Shown here: piece by piece, positions 15,895 to 24,491 of the stretch
How the letters are laid out: each line of letters begins with the position of its first letter
How positions within the stretch are numbered: the first letter of the stretch is position 1
Translations under genes and position numbers: made by a program
Notes under the pieces: model-generated
Database searches by the model: none
Told to the model about the DNA's origin: nothing
Seen by the model: the letters and a program-made list of their open reading frames with translations, nothing else
Assembly: GCA_030430535.1 (NCBI GenBank)
Contig: JAUIKY010000006.1
Coordinates: forward strand, 1 to 64,000
Direction: 5' to 3'
DNA length: 64,000 nt
Source: Bacteroidia bacterium
Lineage (GTDB): Bacteria; Bacteroidota; Bacteroidia; Flavobacteriales; Flavobacteriaceae

Positions 15895-18186
15895 ATGGGG
15901 AACTTTAAATATTATTTTTCAATCCTTTTGCTTACCGTGGTTTTGTTGGCATGTAAAAAGGATCCGGAGAGTGGTGTGCCTTTATCAAACAATGAAGGTG
16001 CCTCAGAGATAGATAACAAAGTAGCACAATTGCTTTCTAAAATGACTTTAGAAGAGAAGATTGGCCAAATGAACCAATACAATGGATTTTGGGACGTTAC
16101 TGGGCCAACGCCAGAAAGTGGTGATGCTGCCAAAAAATACGAGCATTTGCGAAAAGGCTACGTAGGGTCGATGCTTAATGTAACGGGAGTAGAAAATGTG
16201 CGTGCCGTACAAAAGATAGCGGTTGAAGAAACCCGTTTGGGCATACCGCTAATTATTGGCTTTGATGTGATACATGGTTATAAAACCTTAAGCCCTATTC
16301 CGTTGGCCGAGGCGGCGAGTTGGGATTTGGAAGCGATAAAAAAATCGGCCGAAATCGCCGCTTTGGAAGCTTCGGCAGCCGGTATCAATTGGACGTTTGC
16401 TCCTATGGTCGATATTTCGCGCGATGCCCGTTGGGGCCGGGTTATGGAAGGCGCTGGTGAAGACACCTATTTGGGTTCTAAAATAGCCGAAGCCCGAGTA
16501 AAAGGCTTTCAAGGTGAGGATTTATCCCAACCCCACACTATTGCGGCCTGTGCCAAACATTGGGCGGGTTATGGTTTTGCTGAATCGGGTAAGGATTATA
16601 ACACTGTTGATGTAGGTACTTCAACCTTAAACAACATTATTTTTCCACCGTTTAAGGCTACAGTTGATGCAGGCGTTAAAACCTTTATGAATTCTTTTAA
16701 TGAATTGAACGGCATTCCGGCAACGGGCAACGTTTGGTTGCAACGCGATATCTTAAAAGGGAAATGGGGATTTGATGGTTTTGTGGTGTCCGATTGGGGC
16801 TCGATGGCCGAAATGATCAACCATGGCTATGCACGTGATAAAAAACATGCTGCCGAGCTTTCTGCCTTGGCAGGTTCCGATATGGATATGGAATCGTATG
16901 CGTACGTATCAGAGCTAGCTAATTTGGTTAAGGAAGGCAAGGTTTCCGAAGATGTAATCGACGATGCCGTAACTCGTATTTTACGTGTTAAGTTTGAATT
17001 GGGTCTGTTTGATGATCCCTATAAATATTGCGATTTACAACGTGAAAAGGAAATTACAGGAAGCCAAGAAATCCACGATGCTGTTTTAGAGGTTGCTAAA
17101 AAATCCATCGTGCTTTTAAAAAATGAAAATAATATACTTCCGCTAAAAAAGGATGGGCAACATATTGCTGTTATAGGCGCTTTGGCTGATGATAAAACGA
17201 GTCCACTGGGAAGTTGGCGTATCGGTGCGGAAGACGGAACGGCCGTTTCCGTTTTAGAAGGCTTACAACAATACCAAGGCAACCTAATAACTTATGCCAA
17301 GGGTGCCGATGTAATAACCGGAGAGGCTTCATTTCCTTTCGAACTTACTGAAAATAATACGGATAAAAGCGGATTTAATGAAGCGGTTAACGTAGCCAAA
17401 AAAGCCGATGTGGTAATTATGGTTTTGGGCGAACATGCTTTCCATAGTGGAGAAGCCAGAAGCCGTGCTAATATTGGATTGCCAGGTGTGCAACAGGAAT
17501 TATTGGAAGCCGTTTATGCCGCAAATAAAAATATGGTTTTGGTGTTGAATAATGGTCGTCCGTTAGCCATCACATGGGCCGATGCGCATATTCCGGCCAT
17601 TGTTGAAGCTTGGCAATTGGGCACACAGAGTGGTAATGCCATTGCGCAGGTGTTGTATGGCGATTACAACCCAAGTGGTAAATTGCCCATGACCTTCCCG
17701 CGTAGCGTAGGGCAAGTGCCTATTTATTACAATTATAAAAATACGGGAAGACCATCAGCCAACGAACCCAACAGTGTATTTTGGTCACATTACACCGACG
17801 AGAGTAATGCACCACTTTATCCTTTCGGACATGGATTGAGTTACACAACGTTTTCTTATTCTAATTTAGAAACCAAAGTTGTTGGCAACAATCAAGTTGA
17901 AGTGACTTTCACCGTTAAAAATACCGGAAAGGTAAAAGGCAAAGAAGTAGCACAGCTGTATATTCGAGATTGGTTTGCAAGTGTTACCCGCCCAGTAAAG
18001 GAATTGAAAGGTTTTGAATTGGTGGAATTGGCACCAAATGAAACACAACAAATCACTTTAAAACTCACCGATAAGGAATTAGGGTTTTATAATAATGAAG
18101 GCGAATTTGTTGTAGAACCGGGTAAGTTTAGTGTTTTTGTTGGAGGGAGTTCAAACACCATTCTTGAAACAGATTTCGAGCTATGA
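15895..18186 (+). CDS. bglX: GH3 beta-glucosidase lipoprotein
   Basis: Glycoside hydrolase family 3, 763 residues, close to BglX in size and layout. The signal peptide ends in a lipobox (LLAC, Cys20). The N-terminal barrel carries the nucleophile in FVVSDWGSM (Asp300) and the substrate-binding KHWAGYGFAESGKDY; the C-terminal alpha/beta sandwich has VLGEHAFHSGEARSR, followed by a fibronectin-like domain (NTGKVKGKEVAQLYI). It would release glucose from the ends of the oligosaccharides produced by the GH16 enzymes, at the outer membrane or in the periplasm. It starts four bases after the GH16 stop, so it is in the same operon. Confidence 0.94.
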   Translation: MGNFKYYFSILLLTVVLLACKKDPESGVPLSNNEGASEIDNKVAQLLSKMTLEEKIGQMNQYNGFWDVTGPTPESGDAAKKYEHLRKGYVGSMLNVTGVENVRAVQKIAVEETRLGIPLIIGFDVIHGYKTLSPIPLAEAASWDLEAIKKSAEIAALEASAAGINWTFAPMVDISRDARWGRVMEGAGEDTYLGSKIAEARVKGFQGEDLSQPHTIAACAKHWAGYGFAESGKDYNTVDVGTSTLNNIIFPPFKATVDAGVKTFMNSFNELNGIPATGNVWLQRDILKGKWGFDGFVVSDWGSMAEMINHGYARDKKHAAELSALAGSDMDMESYAYVSELANLVKEGKVSEDVIDDAVTRILRVKFELGLFDDPYKYCDLQREKEITGSQEIHDAVLEVAKKSIVLLKNENNILPLKKDGQHIAVIGALADDKTSPLGSWRIGAEDGTAVSVLEGLQQYQGNLITYAKGADVITGEASFPFELTENNTDKSGFNEAVNVAKKADVVIMVLGEHAFHSGEARSRANIGLPGVQQELLEAVYAANKNMVLVLNNGRPLAITWADAHIPAIVEAWQLGTQSGNAIAQVLYGDYNPSGKLPMTFPRSVGQVPIYYNYKNTGRPSANEPNSVFWSHYTDESNAPLYPFGHGLSYTTFSYSNLETKVVGNNQVEVTFTVKNTGKVKGKEVAQLYIRDWFASVTRPVKELKGFELVELAPNETQQITLKLTDKELGFYNNEGEFVVEPGKFSVFVGGSSNTILETDFEL

Positions 18187-18301
18187 AAGCCCATTATGGA
18201 TATGCTTAGGCCTCGCTCAGTGTAGGTTTGGCAAACGAAGGGCATTACCCATCAAGATAATTAAATAACTGAACCATAGGTTCTTGATAAAATATAAACA
18301 G

Positions 18302-19072
18302 ATGAAAAAGAAGGTTTTGTTAATAATTGTATTACTACTTTCTCTTATTTTTTCGTGTAAACAAGACCAAAGAACATTGGTTTGGGAAGAGCATTTTGAG
18401 GGCGATTCGCTAAACGAATCCGTTTGGAATTTTGAATTCGGCGATGGATGCCCCAACCTTTGTGGCTGGGGCAATAACGAACGCCAGATATACACCAAAA
18501 ACAATCATAAGGTGGAAAACGGTTTACTTACCATTACGGCCAACTTAAAAGATTCTGTGTACACTTCAACGCGTATTACAACCAAGGATAAGTTCGAGTT
18601 TAAATACGGCAGAATTGAAGCTAAAGCCAAATTACCAAGTGGTAAAGGTCTGTGGCCAGCATTTTGGATGTTGGGTGCCAATATTGATGAGGTGGGCTGG
18701 CCCAAATGCGGCGAAATAGATATTTTGGAATATGTGGGCAAAGAACCCGAAATGGTATTTACCTCACTGCACACACCAGATAGCCATGGTAATACGGTAA
18801 ATACTAAAAAGGTAAAAATAGATAATATTGAAGAAGGGTTCCATGTGTATGCTGCCGATTGGACGCAAGATAAAATAGAATTTTTTGTTGATGACGAGCT
18901 GCTCTACACCTTTTCGCCAGAAGCGATTGACGATGAAAATATTTGGCCGTTCAATCAGCCATTTTATATCATTCTTAATATGGCCATTGGTGGCAATTTT
19001 GGAGGTCCGGATGTTGACGATGCTATTTTTCCGCAGGATTTCGTCATTGATTATATAAAGGTTTACCAATAG
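18302..19072 (+). CDS. GH16 laminarinase lipoprotein (second)
   Basis: A compact 256-residue GH16 endo-beta-1,3-glucanase consisting of a lipoprotein signal (lipobox IFSC, Cys19) and one catalytic domain. The motif GEIDILE gives nucleophile Glu138, Asp140 and acid/base Glu143; KLPSGKGLWPAFWMLGA and FYIILNMAIGGNFGG are family blocks. The ATG at 18302 directly precedes the signal peptide; the in-frame ATG at 18284 only adds IKYKQ. It differs from the other GH16 protein in lacking accessory domains, so the two may work on different substrates (for example insoluble versus soluble or branched chains). It closes the locus and is followed by a terminator. Confidence 0.93.
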   Translation: MKKKVLLIIVLLLSLIFSCKQDQRTLVWEEHFEGDSLNESVWNFEFGDGCPNLCGWGNNERQIYTKNNHKVENGLLTITANLKDSVYTSTRITTKDKFEFKYGRIEAKAKLPSGKGLWPAFWMLGANIDEVGWPKCGEIDILEYVGKEPEMVFTSLHTPDSHGNTVNTKKVKIDNIEEGFHVYAADWTQDKIEFFVDDELLYTFSPEAIDDENIWPFNQPFYIILNMAIGGNFGGPDVDDAIFPQDFVIDYIKVYQ

Positions 19073-19129
19073 ATTTAATAAAAAAGGATTGATAGCAATT
19101 TAGTATTTAGTTTGTTTGGTTTTTTGAGG

Positions 19130-19160
19130 AGGAGTGTTGTGGAAACAGCACTCCTTTTTT
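19130..19160 (+). terminator. Rho-independent terminator ending the glucan locus
   Basis: Arms GGAGTGTTG and CAGCACTCC (one G-T pair) with a short loop are followed by TTTTTT. It lies about 60 bases after the last GH16 gene. Confidence 0.8.
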
Positions 19161-19240
19161 ATTGAAAAAAATGTAAACGTTTTACAGCCTGTATTTTTTA
19201 AAATATTTCTTTACTTTGTATTGAAACCCTCTCAATATCT

Positions 19241-19921
19241 ATGATTGACGATATTTTAACAGCCATCCCCTTTGGAATTATTCTCGCATTTACCATCGGG
19301 CCTGTGTTTTTTGTATTGCTTGAAACCAGTGCCACCAAAGGGTTTAGGAGTGCCTTGATTTTCGATTTGGGCGTTATTTTGGCCGATATCATTTTCATTA
19401 TTATTGCTTTTTACAGTACCAACAACCTTCGCGGAAAGATAAGCAACGATCCCAATTTTCTCATTTTTGGTGGTGTACTATTGATGGTTTACGGGGTTAT
19501 TTCGTTTATGAAAACCTCAAAATCTTTTCGGGCCATTGTAAAGGAATTCCATAAAGTGGAACTCAAAAAAGGCTACGGCAAATTGTTTGTAAAGGGCTTT
19601 CTACTTAATTTTATAAATATTGGCGTGCTGTTGGGCTGGCTGGGATTTATTGTGTTGGGAGATTCGCTAACCAGCTCCGAAAACGGTAGTTTGGTCTTTA
19701 TTTTTGGGATGCTGCTTTCCTACTTTGTTTGCGATATCGTTAAAATTTTAATCGCCAAAAAACTGAAAGCCAAACTCACCCCACGACTTATTTTTAAGAC
19801 CAAAAAAATAATAGCCATCGTTATTTTAGGCTTTGGCGTGTTGCTGTTTGTACAGGGTGTATTTCCAGATGCCTACGAAAAAAACAAAGAAAAGTTGGAA
19901 CGGATTAGGTCGATGAATTGA
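19241..19921 (+). CDS. LysE family translocator
   Basis: A 226-residue inner-membrane protein of the LysE/RhtB exporter superfamily, which exports amino acids or related small molecules. About six hydrophobic helices are visible. The family N-terminus is clear: PFGIILAFTIGPVFFVLLETSATKGFRSAL, with conserved Gly-Pro in the first helix, followed by DLGVILADIIFIIIAFYS. The C-terminal tail (YEKNKEKLERIRSMN) is charged and cytoplasmic. It stands alone, downstream of the glucan-locus terminator. The substrate cannot be read from sequence. Confidence 0.88.
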   Translation: MIDDILTAIPFGIILAFTIGPVFFVLLETSATKGFRSALIFDLGVILADIIFIIIAFYSTNNLRGKISNDPNFLIFGGVLLMVYGVISFMKTSKSFRAIVKEFHKVELKKGYGKLFVKGFLLNFINIGVLLGWLGFIVLGDSLTSSENGSLVFIFGMLLSYFVCDIVKILIAKKLKAKLTPRLIFKTKKIIAIVILGFGVLLFVQGVFPDAYEKNKEKLERIRSMN

Positions 19922-20029
19922 GGTTTTGGTAGGTTCGTTCGGCGGTGTCGTATATGAGCGGTAGCGGATTTTATGCACTTACTGTTCAATTTTCAACGTA
20001 CATAAAATAAAAACGGTTCAAGTTTGCAT

Positions 20030-20122
20030 TTAAACAACTGTTCCTTTCTTTTCATAAAAGCGGATGACTCTGGCATTTTCAAACAATTCGAAATTACATT
20101 TCCTATAGCTCGTATTTAATTT
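20030..20122 (-). pseudogene. Decayed GNAT acetyltransferase fragment
   Basis: Read on the minus strand, this short stretch encodes NFELFENARVIRFYEKKGT between two stop codons. This matches the conserved C-terminal block of GNAT enzymes (compare NLRAIRFYEKNGF in the intact gene at 22369-22890). There is no start codon or remainder of the gene, so it is a remnant. It lies at the outer edge of the minus-strand accessory cluster. Confidence 0.6.
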
Positions 20123-20132
20123 TTATCAGGTA

Positions 20133-21011
20133 TCAATTGGCTGATACATCCAAACGTTGCTTAAATTTCACTTCTGAGACAAGGATAGCTACCAATATAA
20201 AAGCTCCCCCGAGCAATAATCGCCACGAAAGTCTTTCATCCAAGATAAAAAATGCCGCTATAGCCGCAAATACAGGCTCAAAGAGATATACTATTGCTAC
20301 TTTTTCTGCACTGATATATTTCTGCGTGATGTTGGACACAGAATACATATAAGCAGTGGAAAACAATGCACAGAAGCCTATCCCTGACCAAAACCTACTA
20401 TTTTGAGGAAACCAGTTTGCAGTGCTGTCAAAGGTTGATAGTAGCAACATAATCAGGGTACAACTTGCAAACATCGGAACCAATGTAGGTATAATACTTT
20501 TCTTTCCTGAATATTGCTCTACCCTGATTAAATAAAATGCAAAACCTAATGCTCCAATCAAAGTATAAACATCCCCGATATTGACAGAAAAATTTTGTTT
20601 TAGCGAAATAATTCCTAAACCGAACAATGCAAGAATAGCAGCGATCCAAATTTTCAGTTCTACTTTGTTTTTGTAGAAAATCGTTTTTAGAATTGGAATT
20701 ATTACCACACACATTCCTGCCACAAAAGCACATTGCGATGCAGATGTGAGTTTCACGCCCATGGTCTGGAAGTGGATGCCAAATGTCAGTGGTATTGCCA
20801 ATCCAACCCCTATTTTAACCTCAGAACGGTCAATATTTTTTAGCTGTTTTGAAAAAATTATGGCAATTGAAATGGTAGCAAGCAGGAACCGATAAAAGAG
20901 AAATGTAGATTGGGAATAGCCGCCTATTGTCATTTTAGTCACAGGAAAAGATATGCCCCAAAAGGCAGTACCCAATATCAATAAACCTAAAAATAAAGTC
21001 TTCTTGTCCAT
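20133..21011 (-). CDS. EamA/DMT family transporter
   Basis: A 292-residue inner-membrane protein of the drug/metabolite transporter superfamily with ten predicted hydrophobic segments arranged as two EamA repeats. The first repeat opens with LGLLILGTAFWGISFPVTKM, the second with LIGALGFAFYLIRVEQYSG; the C-terminal VYLFEPVFAAIAAFFILDERLS is the usual signature near the end of the second repeat. Such proteins export amino acids, metabolites or toxic compounds; the substrate is unknown here. It is the last gene of a seven-gene minus-strand run and follows the GNAT gene after 18 bases. Confidence 0.9.
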   Translation of the reverse strand: MDKKTLFLGLLILGTAFWGISFPVTKMTIGGYSQSTFLFYRFLLATISIAIIFSKQLKNIDRSEVKIGVGLAIPLTFGIHFQTMGVKLTSASQCAFVAGMCVVIIPILKTIFYKNKVELKIWIAAILALFGLGIISLKQNFSVNIGDVYTLIGALGFAFYLIRVEQYSGKKSIIPTLVPMFASCTLIMLLLSTFDSTANWFPQNSRFWSGIGFCALFSTAYMYSVSNITQKYISAEKVAIVYLFEPVFAAIAAFFILDERLSWRLLLGGAFILVAILVSEVKFKQRLDVSAN

Positions 21012-21029
21012 TTATTATCTAATATGTTT

Positions 21030-21572
21030 TCAACTTATAGAATGGTGTTTCCAATTCATTTTTTTTATTTCATATACATAGTTCAGCTTTGGAGTTTCGC
21101 CAAAATAGGGTACTTCTTGCTCGCTGATTTTTTCCGCACCTATACGCCCGATAGCAATCTGTGATCGGATATTGTCTGCCCCGACATGGAAATAGACTTT
21201 TGAAACGAATTGAAAGATGTAATCCAACATCATGGTTTTTACAATCTTGTTTATACCGCTGCCCCAAAAGGCTGTGGCATAAAATGTATAACCAATAAAT
21301 ATGCTGTTCTCTTGCTCATCGTAATCATAAAAACGGGTACTACCGATTGTGCTTCCCGTTATTTTATCTACAATCCTATATGCCCCTTTACTCTGTATTG
21401 CACCGTTAAAAAATGTTTCGAATACGTCTTTTTTCCAACGGTCTTTGTTGGGGTGCTGCTTCCATATTTCGCGGTCTGAAGCCGTGGTATATAAAACTTC
21501 AAAATCCTTTTCCTGTAAAGGATAAAGAATCACTTTTTCATTTTCCAATATGTGCTGTGTGTTTATGCTCAT
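21030..21572 (-). CDS. GNAT N-acetyltransferase (RimJ/RimL type)
   Basis: A 180-residue cytoplasmic acetyltransferase of the GNAT superfamily. It begins with the RimJ/RimL-like motif ENEKVILYPLQEKDFEVLY and contains GSTRFYDYDEQENSIFIGYTF followed by AFWGSGINKIVKTMMLDYIF, the region that binds acetyl-CoA in this subgroup, then KVYFHVGADNIRSQIAIGRIG. The acceptor could be a small molecule or a protein N-terminus and cannot be told. It belongs to the accessory cluster and is 71 bases from the racemase gene. Confidence 0.88.
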   Translation of the reverse strand: MSINTQHILENEKVILYPLQEKDFEVLYTTASDREIWKQHPNKDRWKKDVFETFFNGAIQSKGAYRIVDKITGSTIGSTRFYDYDEQENSIFIGYTFYATAFWGSGINKIVKTMMLDYIFQFVSKVYFHVGADNIRSQIAIGRIGAEKISEQEVPYFGETPKLNYVYEIKKMNWKHHSIS

Positions 21573-21643
21573 TTGCTCTTAGCAGATTAATTGTTTTATT
21601 TTTATTTATATAGTAATAAACATGATTCAATTATATATTCTCT

Positions 21644-22333
21644 TTAAGAAAGTATAAAAGATATTGCGGCCTGTGAATGCAGCATTGTGGTGTCAAAAAT
21701 TGGCACCGTAATATCTGACTGCTGAATTATTAATGGCAATTCAGTACACCCAAGAATTATTCCCTCAGCACCGTCGTTGATTAATTCCTTTACAATTGAC
21801 AGGTAACGTTGTTTAGTTTGTGTTGTGAAAATACCTTTTCCTAATTCGTCATAAATCGTATTGTGTAGAAATTCCCTATCAGCTTCATTAGGGGTTAATA
21901 CCTGAATCCCTTTTTCAATGATTTTAGATTTAAAAAAGTCAAGTTCCATTGTGAATTTTGTACCAAGTAGACCCACTTTTTTCAGTCCGGATTTTTGTAT
22001 TGCTGTACCCGTGGCAGAAGCAATGTGTATTACAGGAAGTCCGGTTTCTTTTTCAAGTCTATCTGCTATCAGGTGCATAGTGTTTGCACATAGAATAAAA
22101 CCTGTCACGCCAGAGGCTTTTAAACCGTTGCAGGCTTCCAATACCATTTGGTATGTGTTTTCCCAATTATCTGTATTATTGTTTTTTTTGATTTCAGCAT
22201 AATTGAAGGAATAGATGGCACATTGTGGAAATTCAAGACCGCCCAGTTTATCATTTACACCTTCATTGATCATTTTATAATATTCAGCTGTTGAAATCCA
22301 ACTAAATCCACCGATAAGCCCAAGTGTCTTCAT
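21644..22333 (-). CDS. Aspartate/glutamate racemase family protein
   Basis: A 229-residue cofactor-independent amino-acid racemase of the Asp/Glu/hydantoin racemase superfamily. The N-terminus KTLGLIGGFSWISTAEYYKMIN is typical. The two active-site cysteines lie in ILCANTMH and LGCTELPLII, so the enzyme is likely active. It could make D-aspartate or D-glutamate, or act on another small amino acid. In this cluster with GNATs and exporters, a role in handling unusual amino acids is possible but only inferred. The start ATG at 22333 fits the family N-terminus. Confidence 0.9.
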   Translation of the reverse strand: MKTLGLIGGFSWISTAEYYKMINEGVNDKLGGLEFPQCAIYSFNYAEIKKNNNTDNWENTYQMVLEACNGLKASGVTGFILCANTMHLIADRLEKETGLPVIHIASATGTAIQKSGLKKVGLLGTKFTMELDFFKSKIIEKGIQVLTPNEADREFLHNTIYDELGKGIFTTQTKQRYLSIVKELINDGAEGIILGCTELPLIIQQSDITVPIFDTTMLHSQAAISFILS

Positions 22334-22368
22334 ATATTTGCTATTATTATGTATTTTTAATCTTGTTT

Positions 22369-22890
22369 TTATTTTAATTGTAACTTCATCATGATGTCGG
22401 TCTGCTCATCATTACCTAATCTGAAAATGTGTTTATCAAATTCTTTAAATCCATTCTTTTCATAAAATCGGATGGCTCTAAGGTTTTGTTCCCAAACACC
22501 TAACCAAACATATTCTACATTTTTATCTTTCGCCAATTCAATGGCTTTGTTATAAAGAATTTGCCCCACTTTTTTTCCGTGAAATTCTTTTAGCACGTAT
22601 ATACGTTCAATTTCGAGGGCGTTGTTGTCCTTAATTTCGGTTTGCGATTGTCCTACGTTTACTTTTAAATATCCGATTGTTTTTCCGTCAAGTTCCGCAA
22701 AGTAAAATTCAGCGTTTGGGTCGGTCAGCTCCGCAGTCAATTTTTCTATTGAAAATCCGCTTTGCAGATATTCTTTCATGTTTGCTTCGCTATTTTCTGA
22801 AGAAAAAGTTTCGGCAAAAGTCAGTTTTCCTATATTTTGAAGTTCAATAATGTCGGCTATTGTTATTTTTCTTACTGTTATTTGTTGCAT
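22369..22890 (-). CDS. GNAT N-acetyltransferase
   Basis: A 173-residue GNAT acetyltransferase. The acetyl-CoA pyrophosphate-binding loop reads EFHGKKVGQILYNKAIE, with the GxxxG-type pattern, and the C-terminal motif WEQNLRAIRFYEKNGFKEF is characteristic. The N-terminal IRELQNIGKLTFAETF-like segment (IELQNIGKLTFAETFSSEN) is common in the PaiA/spermidine acetyltransferase-like branch, so a polyamine or similar amine is a possible acceptor, but this is inference. It lies 12 bases from the next GNAT gene in the same minus-strand operon. Confidence 0.88.
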   Translation of the reverse strand: MQQITVRKITIADIIELQNIGKLTFAETFSSENSEANMKEYLQSGFSIEKLTAELTDPNAEFYFAELDGKTIGYLKVNVGQSQTEIKDNNALEIERIYVLKEFHGKKVGQILYNKAIELAKDKNVEYVWLGVWEQNLRAIRFYEKNGFKEFDKHIFRLGNDEQTDIMMKLQLK

Positions 22891-22902
22891 TTTAATTCTA
22901 TT

Positions 22903-23364
22903 TTAGTGGTTTAAATTCCATTCATAGTTTAGCCAATCGTTGTTTTCTTTGGCTCCCAGTTTATTGTAAAATCGTATTCCTCCTTCGTTCCAAGGTGCGA
23001 CAGTCCATCTTATTTGTCCACAATTATTTTTAACTGCTTCTTCTTTGAGAGCTAACATCAATTTTTCTCCAATTTTGTGTCCTCTGTAGTTTGTGTCAAC
23101 ATAAAGTTCTTTTATGAATATGGCAGGTTTGTTTTGTGCTGTAAATGGTAAATAATAATAAACTAAAATGCCTGCTATTTTTTGATTGTTTTCTGCAACT
23201 AAGCAATAAAAGTCTGGTGGATTTTTTTTAAATCCGCTTTCTCTTACGATTTCAGGCGTAATAGCAAATGTGTCAATGTATTTTTCAAAAATGGCCAATG
23301 CTTTCATCAGCTTCCAAATGCCGTCTGAATCTGATTCTATGGCTTTTCTTATAATTATATTCAT
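22903..23364 (-). CDS. GNAT N-acetyltransferase (diamine acetyltransferase-like)
   Basis: A 153-residue GNAT enzyme. The frame extends upstream to 23520, but that extension is Cys-rich, overlaps the neighbouring exporter gene and has no homology, so I chose the ATG at 23364 (MNIIIRKAIESDSDGIWKLM). The acetyl-CoA loop is TNYRGHKIGEKLMLAL, and the C-terminus VAPWNEGGIRFYNKLGA with WLNYEWN resembles the SSAT/diamine N-acetyltransferase group. IFIKELYVD is the usual preceding strand. The acceptor is unproven. It follows the SMR gene after 17 bases. Confidence 0.88.
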   Translation of the reverse strand: MNIIIRKAIESDSDGIWKLMKALAIFEKYIDTFAITPEIVRESGFKKNPPDFYCLVAENNQKIAGILVYYYLPFTAQNKPAIFIKELYVDTNYRGHKIGEKLMLALKEEAVKNNCGQIRWTVAPWNEGGIRFYNKLGAKENNDWLNYEWNLNH

Positions 23365-23381
23365 TTTTTTTGAAATATTAT

Positions 23382-23711
23382 TTAATGTGATGATACCGCT
23401 TTTAATCCTACAATTGAACCGATTAAAGTGGTGAGGAATAGTATTCGCAAAAATGTTGCAGGTTCTTTGAATACAAATATGCCAACAAAAACAGTTCCTA
23501 CAGCTCCAATTCCTGTCCAAACTGCATAAGCAGTGCCTATTGGTAACGATTGAGTAGCTTTAATTAAAAGCCCCATACTTATTACGAGTGTGACTAAAAA
23601 ACCGGCATACCATAGATACATTTCATTTCCCGAAGTTCCTTTTGCCTTTCCCAAACAAAATGCAAAGGCAACTTCAAACAAGCCTGCAATAACCAAAACT
23701 ATCCAATTCAT
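23382..23711 (-). CDS. sugE: SMR family exporter (SugE/Gdx-like)
   Basis: A 109-residue inner-membrane protein with four hydrophobic helices, the standard SMR size. The essential membrane glutamate is present at position 13 (AGLFEVAFA), and SLPIGTAYAVWTGIGAVGT is the signature that separates SugE/Gdx (guanidinium exporter) proteins and their close relatives from EmrE. It would work as a dimer exchanging protons for a guanidinium- or quaternary-ammonium-type cation. I saw no guanidine riboswitch upstream. An inverted repeat (23759-23774) lies between this gene and the Crp/Fnr gene and may be an operator. Confidence 0.88.
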   Translation of the reverse strand: MNWIVLVIAGLFEVAFAFCLGKAKGTSGNEMYLWYAGFLVTLVISMGLLIKATQSLPIGTAYAVWTGIGAVGTVFVGIFVFKEPATFLRILFLTTLIGSIVGLKAVSSH

Positions 23712-23758
23712 TATTTTTTAACTTTTGGGCAAAGGTCTTGATAAGGTTTGAAGAAAAA

Positions 23759-23774
23759 TTTATCAAATGATAAA
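23759..23774. promoter_or_regulatory. Inverted repeat TTTATC-N4-GATAAA
   Basis: Six-base arms spaced by AAAT lie in the 72-base gap between the Crp/Fnr regulator gene and the SMR exporter gene. Both genes read leftward, so the site is upstream of the exporter. It is a candidate binding site for the regulator; no further support. Confidence 0.3.
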
Positions 23775-23783
23775 AAATGAAAC

Positions 23784-24347
23784 TTATGAAATATTTGCTC
23801 GAATTCTGCTTAAACTTACTTGTGTAATACCCAAATAGGAAGCGATGAGACCAAGCGGAACGCGTTGTATTAAAGTGGGATGTTTTTTTATGAGTTCTAA
23901 ATAACGTTCCGTTGCTGTTCCAAGTTGATTTGATATAAATCTTTGTTCGGCTTTTATAAGTTCTTGTTCTGCAAATTTTCTGCCCCAATTTGCAATATCA
24001 ATATCGGTTGAGAATAAATTTTGAAGTTTTGTAACACTAATTTTATAGAGTTCGCAGTCTTCTAATAATTCTATGTTTTCATATCCTTTTTGATTAAGAA
24101 TATAACTTTTTAGTGAAATGATGGTGGCGCCTTCCTCTCCAAAAGCGATGGTAACTTCACCGTCTTCGAAATTTGAAAAAGTACGCGCTATTCCCTTTTT
24201 TATAAAATAAATGCTTTTTTCAACCTTGTCCGAACGAATTATTAGCTGATTTTTCGGAAGGCTTACTTCCTCAAAACTTTCAATAAATTTGAGTTTAGAT
24301 GAAGTGTTAATAGGGTGTATTTTGTCCAGAATTTGGTTAATATTCAT
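23784..24347 (-). CDS. Crp/Fnr family transcriptional regulator
   Basis: A 187-residue regulator with an N-terminal cyclic-nucleotide-binding-like domain (SLPKNQLIIRSDKVEKSIYFI, then KKGIARTF) and a C-terminal winged helix (RVPLGLIASYLGITQVSLSRIRANIS). The protein has no Fnr-type cysteine cluster, and the effector pocket is not of the cAMP type, so the ligand is unknown; many flavobacterial members of this group are orphan regulators. It is the first gene of the minus-strand accessory operon and may control it. The end of the helix-turn-helix is short but complete for the family. Confidence 0.88.
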   Translation of the reverse strand: MNINQILDKIHPINTSSKLKFIESFEEVSLPKNQLIIRSDKVEKSIYFIKKGIARTFSNFEDGEVTIAFGEEGATIISLKSYILNQKGYENIELLEDCELYKISVTKLQNLFSTDIDIANWGRKFAEQELIKAEQRFISNQLGTATERYLELIKKHPTLIQRVPLGLIASYLGITQVSLSRIRANIS

Positions 24348-24375
24348 TTTTTGTTGAGCAGTTTTTTCAGCATGT

Positions 24376-24458
24376 AGCTAACTTTTAGAATATGCGTCAT
24401 TTCAATACTAAAACAATCCCGATAGTTATCGGGGCAGCACATGTAAACGAAGTTAGCT
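24376..24458. repeat. Two-layer inverted repeat
   Basis: Outer arms AGCTAACTT (24376-24384) and AAGTTAGCT (24450-24458) are perfectly complementary. Inside is the hairpin CCCGAT-AGTT-ATCGGG (24418-24433). It lies between the Crp/Fnr gene and the tRNA-Cys terminator, and CCCGATA/TATCGGG hairpins are a common flavobacterial intergenic repeat. Confidence 0.6.
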
Positions 24459-24491
24459 GAAAAATTTTACAAAGGCAAGTGCAGAAAATAA

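Noticed and set aside
19922..20132. attL-type copy of the tRNA-Cys 3' end at the far edge of the accessory run
   Set aside because: I looked for a direct repeat of the tRNA 3' end and found only a loose GAGCGG-like match, not an attachment site.
23365..23520. N-terminal extension of the third GNAT
   Set aside because: It overlaps the SMR gene in another frame, is Cys-rich and has no homology; the internal ATG at 23364 starts the GNAT fold.
23712..23783. Guanidine riboswitch before the SugE/Gdx-like exporter
   Set aside because: The gap is only 72 bases and shows no conserved riboswitch core; just a short inverted repeat.
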